Below are positions 40,106-53,163 of a stretch of 64,000 nt of DNA, in pieces. The translations under genes and the position numbers were made by a program. Below the pieces are notes generated by a model. That model searched no databases. It was not told where the DNA came from and worked only from the letters and a program-made list of their open reading frames with translations. The first letter of the stretch is position 1; each line of letters opens with the position of its first letter. The stretch is from Ptiloglossa arizonensis (Eukaryota > Arthropoda > Insecta > Hymenoptera > Colletidae), in the NCBI RefSeq assembly GCF_051014685.1, contig NW_027478871.1:1-64000 (forward strand), given 5' to 3'.

Positions 40106-41576
40106 GCATCAGAACTGCGAAAATTTTGAGTTTCTCAAGCGTTTCTTACCTCCAAACTGCCATATCTCGCGAACGGATTGACTAATCCGCAAAATTTCTG
40201 TTGCATCTGAAAGTAGAAACTCACCCGATTACAACGGTATGCGTACTTTTCCCCTAGGCCGTTCTAGTTATTCGTTTCGAGCATCAGAACTGCGAAAATT
40301 TTGAGTTTCTCAAGCGTTTCTTACCTCCAAACTGCCATATCTCGCGAACGGATTGACCAATCCGCAAAATTTCTGTTGCATCTGAAAGTAGAAACTCGCC
40401 CGATTACAACGGTATGCGTACTTTTCCCCTAGGCCGTTCTAGTTATTCGTTTCGAGCATCAGAACTGCGAAAATTTTGAGTTTTTCAAGCGTTTCTTACT
40501 TCCAAATTGCCATACCTCGCGAACGGATTGAGCAATCCGCAAAATTTCTGTTGCATCTGAAGGTAGAAACTCGCCCGTTTACAACGGTATGCGTACTTTT
40601 CCCCTAGGCCGTTCTAGTTATGCTTGTCGAGCATCAGAACTGCGAAAATTTTGAGTTTCTCAAGCGTTTCTTACCTCCAAACTGCCATATCTCGCGAACG
40701 GATTGACCAATCCGCAAAATTTCTGTTGCATCTGAAAGTAGAATGTCGTCCGATTACAACGGTATGCGTACTTTTCCCCTAGACCGGTCTAGTTATGCTT
40801 GTCGAGCATCAGAACTGCGAAAATTTTGAGTTTCTCAAGCGTTTCTTACCTCCAAACTGCCATATCTCGCGAACGGATTGACTAATCCGCAAAATTTCTG
40901 TTGCATCAGAAAGTAGAAACTCACCCGATTACAACGGTATGCGTACTTTTCCCCTAGGCCGTTCTAGTTATTCGTTTCGAGCATCAGAACTGCGAAAATT
41001 TTGAGTTTCTCAAGCGTTTCTTACCTCCAAACTGCCATATCTCGCGAACGGATTGACCAATCCGCAAAATTTCTGTTGCATCTGAAAGTAGAAACTCGCC
41101 CGATTACAACGGTATGCGTACTTTTCCCCTAGGCCGTTCTAGTTATTCGTTTCGAGCATCAGAACTGCGAAAATTTTGAGTTTTTCAAGCGTTTCTTACT
41201 TCCAAATTGCCATACCTCGCGAACGGATTGAGCAATCCGCAAAATTTCTGTTGCATCTGAAGGTAGAAACTCGCCCGTTTACAACGGTATGCGTACTTTT
41301 CCCCTAGGCCGTTCTAGTTATGCTTGTCGAGCATCAGAACTGCGAAAATTTTGAGTTTCTCAAGCGTTTCTTACCTCCAAACTGCCATATCTCGCGAACG
41401 GATTGACCAATCCGCAAAATTTCTGTTGCATCTGAAAGTAGAATGTCGTCCGATTACAACGGTGTGCGTACTTTTCCCCTAGACCGGTCTAGTTATGCTT
41501 GTCGAGCATCAGAACTGCGAAAATTTTGAGTTTCTCAAGCGTTTCTTACCTCCAAACTGCCATATCTCGCGAACGG
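40106..41576. repeat. 4-monomer (700-bp) tandem duplication
   Basis: Bases 40106-40876 match 40806-41576 at 700 bp. Each unit includes a D-type monomer, a GTCGTCCG monomer with the ACCGGT palindrome and a GACTAATCC monomer. Differences seen are GCATCTGAAAG against GCATCAGAAAG near 40905 and GGTATGCG against GGTGTGCG near 41463. Confidence 0.85.
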
Positions 41577-41677
41577 ACTGACCAATCCGCAAAATTTCTG
41601 ATGCATCTGAAAGTAGAAACTCGCCCGATTACAACGGTATGCGTACTTTTCCCCTAGGCCGTTCTGGTTAATCGTTT

Positions 41678-42850
41678 CGAGCATCAGAACTGCGAAAATT
41701 TTGAGTTTCTCAAGCGTTTCTTACTTCCAAACTGCCATATCTCGCGAACGGATTGACCAATCCGCAAAATTTCTGATGCATCTGAAAGTATAATAGAAAC
41801 TCGCCCGATTACAACGGTATGCGTACTTTTCCCCTAGGCCGCTCTAGTTATTCGTTTCGAGCATCAGAACTGCGAAAATTTTGTGTTTCTCAAGTGTTTC
41901 ATACTTCCAAACTGCCATATCTCGCGAACGGATTGACCAATCCGCAAAATTTCTGTTGCATCTGAAAGTAGAAACTCGCCCGATTACAACGGTATGCGTA
42001 CTTTTCCCCTAGGCCGTTCTGGTTATTCGTTTCGAGCATCAGAACTGTGAAAATTTTGAGTTTCTCAACCGTTTCTTACCTCCAAACTGCCATATCTCGC
42101 GAACGGATTGACCAATCCGCAAAATTTCTGTTGCATCTGAAAGTAGAAAGTCGCCCGATTACAACGGTATGCGTACTTTTCCCCTAGAACGTTCTAGTTA
42201 TGCTTGTCGAGCATCAGAACTGCGAAAATTTTGAGTTTCTCAAGCGTTTCTTACTTCCAAACTGCCATATCTCGCGAACGGATTGACCAATCCGCAAAAT
42301 TTCTGATGCATCTGAAAGTATAATAGAAACTCGCCCGATTACAACGGTATGCGTACTTTTCCCCTAGGCCGCTCTAGTTATTCGTTTCGAGCATCAGAAC
42401 TGCGAAAATTTTGTGTTTCTCAAGTGTTTCATACTTCCAAACTGCCATATCTCGCGAACGGATTGACCAATCCGCAAAATTTCTGTTGCATCTGAAAGTA
42501 GAAACTCGCCCGATTACAACGGTATGCGTACTTTTCCCCTAGGCCGTTCTGGTTATTCGTTTCGAGCATCAGAACTGTGAAAATTTTGAGTTTCTCAACC
42601 GTTTCTTACCTCCAAACTGCCATATCTCGCGAACGGATTGACCAATCCGCAAAATTTCTGTTGCATCTGAAAGTAGAAAGTCGCCCGATTACAACGGTAT
42701 GCGTACTTTTCCCCTAGAACGTTCTAGTTATGCTTGTCGAGCATCAGAACTGCGAAAATTTTGAGTTTCTCAAGCGTTTCTTACTTCCAAACTGCCATAT
42801 CTCGCGAACGGATTGACCAATCCGCAAAATTTCTGATGCATCTGAAAGTA
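41678..42850. repeat. 3-monomer (530-bp) tandem duplication
   Basis: Bases 41678-42320 match 42208-42850. The 530-bp offset is three monomers plus the 5-bp TAATA insertion (41791 and 42321). The unit runs through a GCCGCTCTAG / TTTTGTGTTTC monomer, an AACTGTG / CTCAACCG monomer and a C-type palindrome junction. Confidence 0.88.
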
Positions 42851-45065
42851 GAAAGTCGCCCGATTACAACGGTATGCGTACTTTTCCCCTAGAACGTTCT
42901 AGTTATGCTTGTCGAGCATCAGAACTGCGAAAATTTTGTGTTTCTCAAGCGTTTCTTACCTCCAAATTGCCATACCTCGCGAACGGATTGAGCAATCCGC
43001 AAAATTTCTGTTGCATCTGAAGGTAGAAACTCGCCCGTTTACAACGGTATGCGTACTTTTCCCCTAGGCCGTTCTAGTTATTCGTTTCGAGCATCTGAAC
43101 TGCGAAAATTTTGAGTTTCTCAAGCGTTTCTTACTTCCAAACCGCCATATCTCGCGAACGGATTGACCAATCCGCAAAATTTCTGTTGCATCTGAAAGTA
43201 GAAACTCGCTCGATTACAACGTTATGCGTACTTTTCCCCTAGGCCGTTCTGGTTATTCGTTTCGAGCATCAGAACTGTGAAAATTTTGAGTTTCTCAACC
43301 GTTTCTTACATCCAAACTGCCATATCTCGCGAACGGATTGACCAATCCGCAAAATTTCTGTTGCATCTGAAAGTAGAAACTCGCCCGATTACAACGGTAT
43401 GCGTACTTTTCCCCTAGGCCGTTCTAGTTATTCGTTTCGAGCATCAGAACTGCGAAAATTTTGAGTTTCTCAAGCGTTTCTTACCTCCAAACTGCCATAT
43501 CTCGCGAACGGATTGACTAATCCGCAAAATTTCTGTTGCATCTGAATGTAGAAACTCGCCCGATTACAACGGTATGCGTACTTTTCCCCTAGGCCGTTCT
43601 AGTTATTCGTTTCGAGCATCAGAACTGCGAAAATTTTGAGTTTCTCAAGCGTTTCTTACTTCCAAACTGCCATATCTCGCGAACGGATTGACCAATCCGC
43701 AAAATTTCTGATGCATCTGAAAGTATAATAGAAACTCGCCCGATTACAACGGTATGCGTACTTTTCCCCTAGGCCGCTCTAGTTATTCGTTTCGAGCATC
43801 AGAACTGCGAAAATTTTGTGTTTCTCAAGTGTTTCATACTTCCAAACTGCCATATCTCGCGAACGGATTGACCAATCCGCAAAATTTCTGTTGCATCTGA
43901 AAGTAGAAACTCGCCCGATTACAACGGTATGCGTACTTTTCCCCTAGGCCGTTCTGGTTATTCGTTTCGAGCATCAGAACTGTGAAAATTTTGAGTTTCT
44001 CAACCGTTTCTTACTTCCAAACTGCCATATCTCGCGAACGGATTGACCAATCCGCAAAATTTCTGTTGCATCTGAAAGTAGAAAGTCGCCCGATTACAAC
44101 GGTATGCGTACTTTTCCCCTAGAACGTTCTAGTTATGCTTGTCGAGCATCAGAACTGCGAAAATTTTGAGTTTCTCAAGCGTTTCTTACTTCCAAACTGC
44201 CATATCTCGCGAACGGATTGACCAATCCGCAAAATTTCTGATGCATCTGAAAGTAGAAAGTCGCCCGATTACAACGGTATGCGTACTTTTCCCCTAGAAC
44301 GTTCTAGTTATGCTTGTCGAGCATCAGAACTGCGAAAATTTTGTGTTTCTCAAGCGTTTCTTACCTCCAAATTGCCATACCTCGCGAACGGATTGAGCAA
44401 TCCGCAAAATTTCTGTTGCATCTGAAGGTAGAAACTCGCCCGTTTACAACGGTATGCGTACTTTTCCCCTAGGCCGTTCTAGTTATTCGTTTCGAGCATC
44501 TGAACTGCGAAAATTTTGAGTTTCTCAAGCGTTTCTTACTTCCAAACCGCCATATCTCGCGAACGGATTGACCAATCCGCAAAATTTCTGTTGCATCTGA
44601 AAGTAGAAACTCGCCCGATTACAACGTTATGCGTACTTTTCCCCTAGGCCGTTCTGGTTATTCGTTTCGAGCATCAGAACTGTGAAAATTTTGAGTTTCT
44701 CAACCGTTTCTTACATCCAAACTGCCATATCTCGCGAACGGATTGACCAATCCGCAAAATTTCTGTTGCATCTGAAAGTAGAAACTCGCCCGATTACAAC
44801 GGTATGCGTACTTTTCCCCTAGGCCGTTCTAGTTATTCGTTTCGAGCATCAGAACTGCGAAAATTTTGAGTTTCTCAAGCGTTTCTTACCTCCAAACTGC
44901 CATATCTCGCGAACGGATTGACTAATCCGCAAAATTTCTGTTGCATCTGAATGTAGAAACTCGCCCGATTACAACGGTATGCGTACTTTTCCCCTAGGCC
45001 GTTCTAGTTATTCGTTTCGAGCATCAGAACTGCGAAAATTTTGAGTTTCTCAAGCGTTTCTTACC
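42212..45065. repeat. 8-monomer (1,405-bp) tandem duplication
   Basis: Bases 42212-43660 match 43617-45065 at 1,405 bp (eight monomers plus the TAATA insertion). Shared markers are GAGCATCTGAAC, ACAACGTTATGCG and CTGAATGTAG. One difference is T43210 (CTCGCTCG) against C44615 (CTCGCCCG). Confidence 0.88.
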
Positions 45066-45255
45066 TCCAAACTGCCATATCTCGCGAACGGATTGACCAA
45101 TCCGCAAAATTTCTGTTGCATCTGAAAGTACAAACTCGCCCGATTACAACGGTATGCCTACTTTTCCCCTAGGCCGTTCTAGTTATTCGTTTCGAGCATC
45201 AGAACTGCGAAAATTTTGAGTTTCTCAAGCGTTTCTTACTTCCAAACCGCCATAT

Positions 45256-48200
45256 CTCGCGAACGGATTGACCAATCCGCAAAATTTCTGTTGCATCTGA
45301 AAGTAGAAACTCGCCCGATTACAACGGTATTAGTACTTTTCCCCTAGGCCGTTCTAGTTAATCGTTTAGAGCATCAGAACTGCGAAAATTTTGAGTTTCT
45401 CAAGCGTTTCTTACTTCCAAACTGCCATATCTCGCGAACGGATTGACCAATCCCCAAAATTTCTGATGCATCTGAAAGTAGAAAGTCGCCCGATTACAAC
45501 GGTATGCGTACATTTCCCCTAGAACGTTCTAGTTATGCTTGTCGAGCATCAGAACTGCGAAAATTTTGTGTTTCTCAAGCGTTTCTTACCTCCAAATTGC
45601 CATACCTCGCGAACGGATTGAGCAATCCCCAAAATTTCTGTTGCATCTGAAGGTAGAAACTCGCCCGTTTACAACGGTATGCGTACTTTTCCCCTAGGCC
45701 GTTCTAGTTATTCGTTTCGAGCATCAGAACTGCGAAAATTTTGAGTTTCTCAAGCGTTTCTTACTTCCAAACCGCCATATCTCGCGAACGGATTGACCAA
45801 TGCGCAAAATTTCTGTTGCATCTGAAAGTAGAAACTCGCCCGATTACAACGGTATGCGTACTTTTCCCCTAGTCCGTTCTAGTTATTCGTTTCGAGCATC
45901 AGAACTGCGAAAATTTTGAGTTTCTCAAGCGTTTCTTACCTCCAAACTGCCACATCTCGCGAACGGATTGACTAATCCGCAAAATTTCTGTTGCATCTGA
46001 AAGTAGAAACTCACCCGATTACAACGGTATGCGTACTTTTCCCCTAGAACGTTCTAGTTATGCTTGTCAAGCATCAGAACTGCGAAAATTTGGAGTTTCT
46101 CAAGCGTTTCTTACCTCCAAACTGCCATATCTCGCGAACGGATTGACCAATCCGCAAAATTTCTGTTGCATCTGAAAGTAGAAACTCGCCCGATTACAAC
46201 GGTATGCGTACTTTTCCCCTAGGCCGTTCTGGTTATTCGTTTCGAGCATCAGAACTGTGAAAATTTTGAGTTTCTCAACCGTTTCTTACATCCAAACTGC
46301 CATATCTCGCGAACGGATTGACCAATCCGCAAAATTTCTGTTGCATCTGAAAGTAGAAACTCGCCCGATTACAACGGTATGCGTACTTTTCCCCTAGAGC
46401 GGTCTAGTTATGCTTGTCGAGCATCAGAACTGCGAAAATTTTGAGTTTCTCAAGCGTTTCTTACTTCCAAACTGCCATATCTCGCGAACGGATTGACTAA
46501 TCCGCAAAATTTCTGTTGCATCTGAAAGTAGAAACTCGCCCGATTACAACGGTATGCGTACTTTTCCCCTGGACCGTTCTTGTTATTCGTTTCGAGCATC
46601 AGAACTGCGAAAATTTTGAGTTTCTCAAGCGTTTCTTACCTCCAAACTGCCATATCTCGCGAACGGAATGACCAATGCGCAAAATTTCTGTTGCATCTGA
46701 AAGTAGAAACTCGCCCGATTACAACGGTATGCGTACTTTTCCCCTAGACCGTTCTAGTTATTCGTTTCGAGCATCAGAACTGCGAAAATTTTGAGTTTCT
46801 AAAGCGTTTCTTACTTCCAAACCGCCATATCTCGCGAACGGATTGACCAATCCGCAAAATTTCTGATGCATCTGAAAGTAGAAAGTCGCCCGATTACAAC
46901 GGTATGCGTACATTTCCCCTAGAACGTTCTAGTTATGCTTGTCGAGCATCAGAACTGCGAAAATTTTGTGTTTCTCAAGCGTTTCTTACCTCCAAATTGC
47001 CATACCTCGCGAACGGATTGAGCAATCCGCAAAATTTCTGTTGCATCTGAAGGTAGAAACTCGCCCGTTTACAACGGTATGCGTACTTTTCCCCTAGGCC
47101 GTTCTAGTTATTCGTTTCGAGCATCAGAACTGTGAAAATTTTGAGTTTCTCAAGCGTTTCTTACTTCCAAACCGCCATATCTCGCGAACGGATTGACCAA
47201 TGCGCAAAATTTCTGTTGCATCTGAAAGTAGAAACTCGCCCGATTACAACGGTATGAGTACGTTTCCCCTAGTCCGTTCTAGTTATTCGTTTCGAGCATC
47301 AGAACTGCGAAAATATTGAGTTTCTCAAGCGTTTCTTACCTCCAAACTGCCACATCTCGCGAACGGATTGACTAATCCGCAAAATTTCTGTTGCATCTGA
47401 AAGTAGAAACTCACCCGATTACAACGGTATGCGTACTTTTCCCCTAGAACGTTCTAGTTATGCTTGTCGAGCATCAGAACTGCGAAAATTTGGAGTTTCT
47501 CAAGCGTTTCTTACCTCCAAACTGCCATATCTCGCGAACGGATTGACCAATCCGCAAAATTTCTGTTGCATCTGAAAGTAGAAACTCGCCCGATTACAAC
47601 GGTATGCGTACTTTTCCCCTAGTCCGTTCTAGTTATTCGTTTCGAGCATCAGAACTGCGAAAATTTTGAGTTTCTCAAGCGTTTCTTACCTCCAAACTGC
47701 CACATCTCGCGAACGGATTGACTAATCCGCAAAATTTCTGTTGCATCTGAAAGTAGAAACTCACCCGATTACAACGGTATGCGTACTTTTCCCCTAGAAC
47801 GTTCTAGTTATGCTTGTCAAGCATCAGAACTGCGAAAATTTGGAGTTTCTCAAGCGTTTCTTACCTCCAAACTGCCATATCTCGCGAACGGATTGACCAA
47901 TCCGCAAAATTTCTGTTGCATCTGAAAGTAGAAACTCGCCCGATTACAACGGTATTAGTACTTTTCCCCTAGGCCGTTCTAGTTAATCGTTTAGAGCATC
48001 AGAACTGCGAAAATTTTGAGTTTCTCAAGCGTTTCTTACTTCCAAACTGCCATATCTCGCGAACGGATTGACCAATCCCCAAAATTTCTGATGCATCTGA
48101 AAGTAGAAAGTCGCCCGATTACAACGGTATGCGTACATTTCCCCTAGAACGTTCTAGTTATGCTTGTCGAGCATCAGAACTGCGAAAATTTTGTGTTTCT

Positions 48201-51200
48201 CAAGCGTTTCTTACCTCCAAATTGCCATACCTCGCGAACGGATTGAGCAATCCCCAAAATTTCTGTTGCATCTGAAGGTAGAAACTCGCCCGTTTACAAC
48301 GGTATGCGTACTTTTCCCCTAGGCCGTTCTAGTTATTCGTTTCGAGCATCAGAACTGCGAAAATTTTGAGTTTCTCAAGCGTTTCTTACTTCCAAACCGC
48401 CATATCTCGCGAACGGATTGACCAATGCGCAAAATTTCTGTTGCATCTGAAAGTAGAAACTCGCCCGATTACAACGGTATGCGTACTTTTCCCCTAGTCC
48501 GTTCTAGTTATTCGTTTCGAGCATCAGAACTGCGAAAATTTTGAGTTTCTCAAGCGTTTCTTACCTCCAAACTGCCACATCTCGCGAACGGATTGACTAA
48601 TCCGCAAAATTTCTGTTGCATCTGAAAGTAGAAACTCACCCGATTACAACGGTATGCGTACTTTTCCCCTAGAACGTTCTAGTTATGCTTGTCAAGCATC
48701 AGAACTGCGAAAATTTGGAGTTTCTCAAGCGTTTCTTACCTCCAAACTGCCATATCTCGCGAACGGATTGACCAATCCGCAAAATTTCTGTTGCATCTGA
48801 AAGTAGAAACTCGCCCGATTACAACGGTATGCGTACTTTTCCCCTAGGCCGTTCTGGTTATTCGTTTCGAGCATCAGAACTGTGAAAATTTTGAGTTTCT
48901 CAACCGTTTCTTACATCCAAACTGCCATATCTCGCGAACGGATTGACCAATCCGCAAAATTTCTGTTGCATCTGAAAGTAGAAACTCGCCCGATTACAAC
49001 GGTATGCGTACTTTTCCCCTAGAGCGGTCTAGTTATGCTTGTCGAGCATCAGAACTGCGAAAATTTTGAGTTTCTCAAGCGTTTCTTACTTCCAAACTGC
49101 CATATCTCGCGAACGGATTGACTAATCCGCAAAATTTCTGTTGCATCTGAAAGTAGAAACTCGCCCGATTACAACGGTATGCGTACTTTTCCCCTGGACC
49201 GTTCTTGTTATTCGTTTCGAGCATCAGAACTGCGAAAATTTTGAGTTTCTCAAGCGTTTCTTACCTCCAAACTGCCATATCTCGCGAACGGAATGACCAA
49301 TGCGCAAAATTTCTGTTGCATCTGAAAGTAGAAACTCGCCCGATTACAACGGTATGCGTACTTTTCCCCTAGACCGTTCTAGTTATTCGTTTCGAGCATC
49401 AGAACTGCGAAAATTTTGAGTTTCTAAAGCGTTTCTTACTTCCAAACCGCCATATCTCGCGAACGGATTGACCAATCCGCAAAATTTCTGATGCATCTGA
49501 AAGTAGAAAGTCGCCCGATTACAACGGTATGCGTACATTTCCCCTAGAACGTTCTAGTTATGCTTGTCGAGCATCAGAACTGCGAAAATTTTGTGTTTCT
49601 CAAGCGTTTCTTACCTCCAAATTGCCATACCTCGCGAACGGATTGAGCAATCCGCAAAATTTCTGTTGCATCTGAAGGTAGAAACTCGCCCGTTTACAAC
49701 GGTATGCGTACTTTTCCCCTAGGCCGTTCTAGTTAATCGTTTAGAGCATCAGAACTGCGAAAATTTTGAGTTTCTCAAGCGTTTCTTACTTCCAAACTGC
49801 CATATCTCGCGAACGGATTGACCAATCCCCAAAATTTCTGATGCATCTGAAAGTAGAAAGTCGCCCGATTACAACGGTATGCGTACATTTCCCCTAGAAC
49901 GTTCTAGTTATGCTTGTCGAGCATCAGAACTGCGAAAATTTTGTGTTTCTCAAGCGTTTCTTACCTCCAAATTGCCATACCTCGCGAACGGATTGAGCAA
50001 TCCCCAAAATTTCTGTTGCATCTGAAGGTAGAAACTCGCCCGTTTACAACGGTATGCGTACTTTTCCCCTAGGCCGTTCTAGTTATTCGTTTCGAGCATC
50101 AGAACTGCGAAAATTTTGAGTTTCTCAAGCGTTTCTTACTTCCAAACCGCCATATCTCGCGAACGGATTGACCAATGCGCAAAATTTCTGTTGCATCTGA
50201 AAGTAGAAACTCGCCCGATTACAACGGTATGCGTACTTTTCCCCTAGTCCGTTCTAGTTATTCGTTTCGAGCATCAGAACTGCGAAAATTTTGAGTTTCT
50301 CAAGCGTTTCTTACCTCCAAACTGCCACATCTCGCGAACGGATTGACTAATCCGCAAAATTTCTGTTGCATCTGAAAGTAGAAACTCACCCGATTACAAC
50401 GGTATGCGTACTTTTCCCCTAGAACGTTCTAGTTATGCTTGTCAAGCATCAGAACTGCGAAAATTTGGAGTTTCTCAAGCGTTTCTTACCTCCAAACTGC
50501 CATATCTCGCGAACGGATTGACCAATCCGCAAAATTTCTGTTGCATCTGAAAGTAGAAACTCGCCCGATTACAACGGTATGCGTACTTTTCCCCTAGGCC
50601 GTTCTGGTTATTCGTTTCGAGCATCAGAACTGTGAAAATTTTGAGTTTCTCAACCGTTTCTTACATCCAAACTGCCATATCTCGCGAACGGATTGACCAA
50701 TCCGCAAAATTTCTGTTGCATCTGAAAGTAGAAACTCGCCCGATTACAACGGTATGCGTACTTTTCCCCTAGAGCGGTCTAGTTATGCTTGTCGAGCATC
50801 AGAACTGCGAAAATTTTGAGTTTCTCAAGCGTTTCTTACTTCCAAACTGCCATATCTCGCGAACGGATTGACTAATCCGCAAAATTTCTGTTGCATCTGA
50901 AAGTAGAAACTCGCCCGATTACAACGGTATGCGTACTTTTCCCCTGGACCGTTCTTGTTATTCGTTTCGAGCATCAGAACTGCGAAAATTTTGAGTTTCT
51001 CAAGCGTTTCTTACCTCCAAACTGCCATATCTCGCGAACGGAATGACCAATGCGCAAAATTTCTGTTGCATCTGAAAGTAGAAACTCGCCCGATTACAAC
51101 GGTATGCGTACTTTTCCCCTAGACCGTTCTAGTTATTCGTTTCGAGCATCAGAACTGCGAAAATTTTGAGTTTCTAAAGCGTTTCTTACTTCCAAACCGC

Positions 51201-52063
51201 CATATCTCGCGAACGGATTGACCAATCCGCAAAATTTCTGATGCATCTGAAAGTAGAAAGTCGCCCGATTACAACGGTATGCGTACATTTCCCCTAGAAC
51301 GTTCTAGTTATGCTTGTCGAGCATCAGAACTGCGAAAATTTTGTGTTTCTCAAGCGTTTCTTACCTCCAAATTGCCATACCTCGCGAACGGATTGAGCAA
51401 TCCGCAAAATTTCTGTTGCATCTGAAGGTAGAAACTCGCCCGTTTACAACGGTATGCGTACTTTTCCCCTAGGCCGTTCTAGTTATTCGTTTCGAGCATC
51501 AGAACTGTGAAAATTTTGAGTTTCTCAAGCGTTTCTTACTTCCAAACCGCCATATCTCGCGAACGGATTGACCAATGCGCAAAATTTCTGTTGCATCTGA
51601 AAGTAGAAACTCGCCCGATTACAACGGTATGAGTACGTTTCCCCTAGTCCGTTCTAGTTATTCGTTTCGAGCATCAGAACTGCGAAAATATTGAGTTTCT
51701 CAAGCGTTTCTTACCTCCAAACTGCCACATCTCGCGAACGGATTGACTAATCCGCAAAATTTCTGTTGCATCTGAAAGTAGAAACTCACCCGATTACAAC
51801 GGTATGCGTACTTTTCCCCTAGAACGTTCTAGTTATGCTTGTCGAGCATCAGAACTGCGAAAATTTGGAGTTTCTCAAGCGTTTCTTACCTCCAAACTGC
51901 CATATCTCGCGAACGGATTGACCAATCCGCAAAATTTCTGTTGCATCTGAAAGTAGAAACTCGCCCGATTACAACGGTATGCGTACTTTTCCCCTAGTCC
52001 GTTCTAGTTATTCGTTTCGAGCATCAGAACTGCGAAAATTTTGAGTTTCTCAAGCGTTTCTTA
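45256..52063. repeat. 15-monomer unit: one full, one 10-monomer and one ~13-monomer copy
   Basis: The rare CGTTTAGAGC junction occurs near 45364, 47989 and 49739, spaced 2,625 bp (15 monomers) and 1,750 bp (10 monomers). Copy 1 pairs with copy 2 as 45256-47109 with 47881-49734. Copy 2 pairs with copy 3 as about 47981-49727 with 49731-51477. Copy 1 pairs with copy 3 at 4,375 bp as far as 52063, including the TATGAGTACGTTT variant (about 47254 and 51629) that copy 2 lacks. Other shared markers are AATCCCCAAAA, GAGCGGTC, CCTGGACCG, AATGCGCAAAA and GTTTCTAAAGCG. Confidence 0.9.
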
Positions 52064-53163
52064 CTTCCAAACCGCCATATCTCGCGAACGGATTGACCAA
52101 TCCGCAAAATTTCTATTGCATCTGAAAGTAGAAACTCGCCCGATTACAACGGTATGCGTACTTTTCCCCTAGAGCGGTCTAGTTATGCTTGTCGAGCATC
52201 AGAACTGCGAAAATTTTGAGTTTCTCAAGCGTTTCTTACCTCCAAACTGCCATATCTCGCGAACGGATTGACTAATCCGCAAAATTTCTGTTGCATCTGA
52301 AAGTAGAAACTCGCCCGATTACAACGGTATGCGTACTTTTCCCCTAGACCGTTCTTGTTATTCGTTTCGAGCATCAGAACTGCGAAAATTTTGAGTTTCT
52401 CAAGCGTTTCTTACCTCCAAACTGCCATATCTCGCGAACGGATTGACCAATGCGCAAAATTTCTGTTGCATCTGAAAGTAGAAACTCGCCCGATTACAAC
52501 GGTTGCGTACTTTTCCCCTAGACCGTTCTAGTTATTCGTTTCGAGCATCAGAACTGCGAAAATTTTGAGTTTCTCAAGCGTTGCTTACCTCCAAACTGCC
52601 ATATCTCGTGAACGGATTGACCAATCCGCAAAATTTCTGTTGCATCTGAAAGTAGAAACTCGCCCGATTACAACGGTATGCGTACTTTTCCCCTAGGCCG
52701 TTCTAGTTATTCGTTTCGAGCATCAGAACTGCGAAAATTTTGAGTTTCTAAAGCGTTTCTTACTTCCAAACCGCCATATCTCGCGAACGGATTGACCAAT
52801 CCGCAAAATTTCTGTTGCATCTGAAAGTAGAAAGTCGCCCGATTACAACGGTATGCGTAGTTTTCCCCTAGAACGTTCTAGTTATGCTTGTCGAGCATCA
52901 GAACTGCGAAAATTTTGTGTTTCTCAAGCGTTTCTTACCTCCAAATTGCCATACCTCGCGAACGGATTGAGCAATCCGCAAAATTTCTGTTGCATCTGAA
53001 AGTAGAAACTCGCCCGATTACAACGGTATGCGTACTTTTCCCCTAGTCCGTTCTAGTTATTCGTTTCGAGCATCAGAACTGTGAAAATTTTGAGTTTCTC
53101 AACCGTTTCTTACCACCAAACTGCCATATCTCGCGAACGGATTGACCAATCCGCAAAATTTCT
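52064..53163. repeat. Mixed monomers between higher-order blocks
   Basis: About six monomers without an adjacent near-identical partner. They contain a 1-bp deletion (ACGGTTGCGTAC, near 52503), giving a 174-bp monomer, and a D-like/ordinary hybrid monomer near 52945. Several changes are private to this stretch, such as TTCTATTGCATC near 52112 and GTAGTTTTCC near 52858. No gene is present. Confidence 0.8.
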
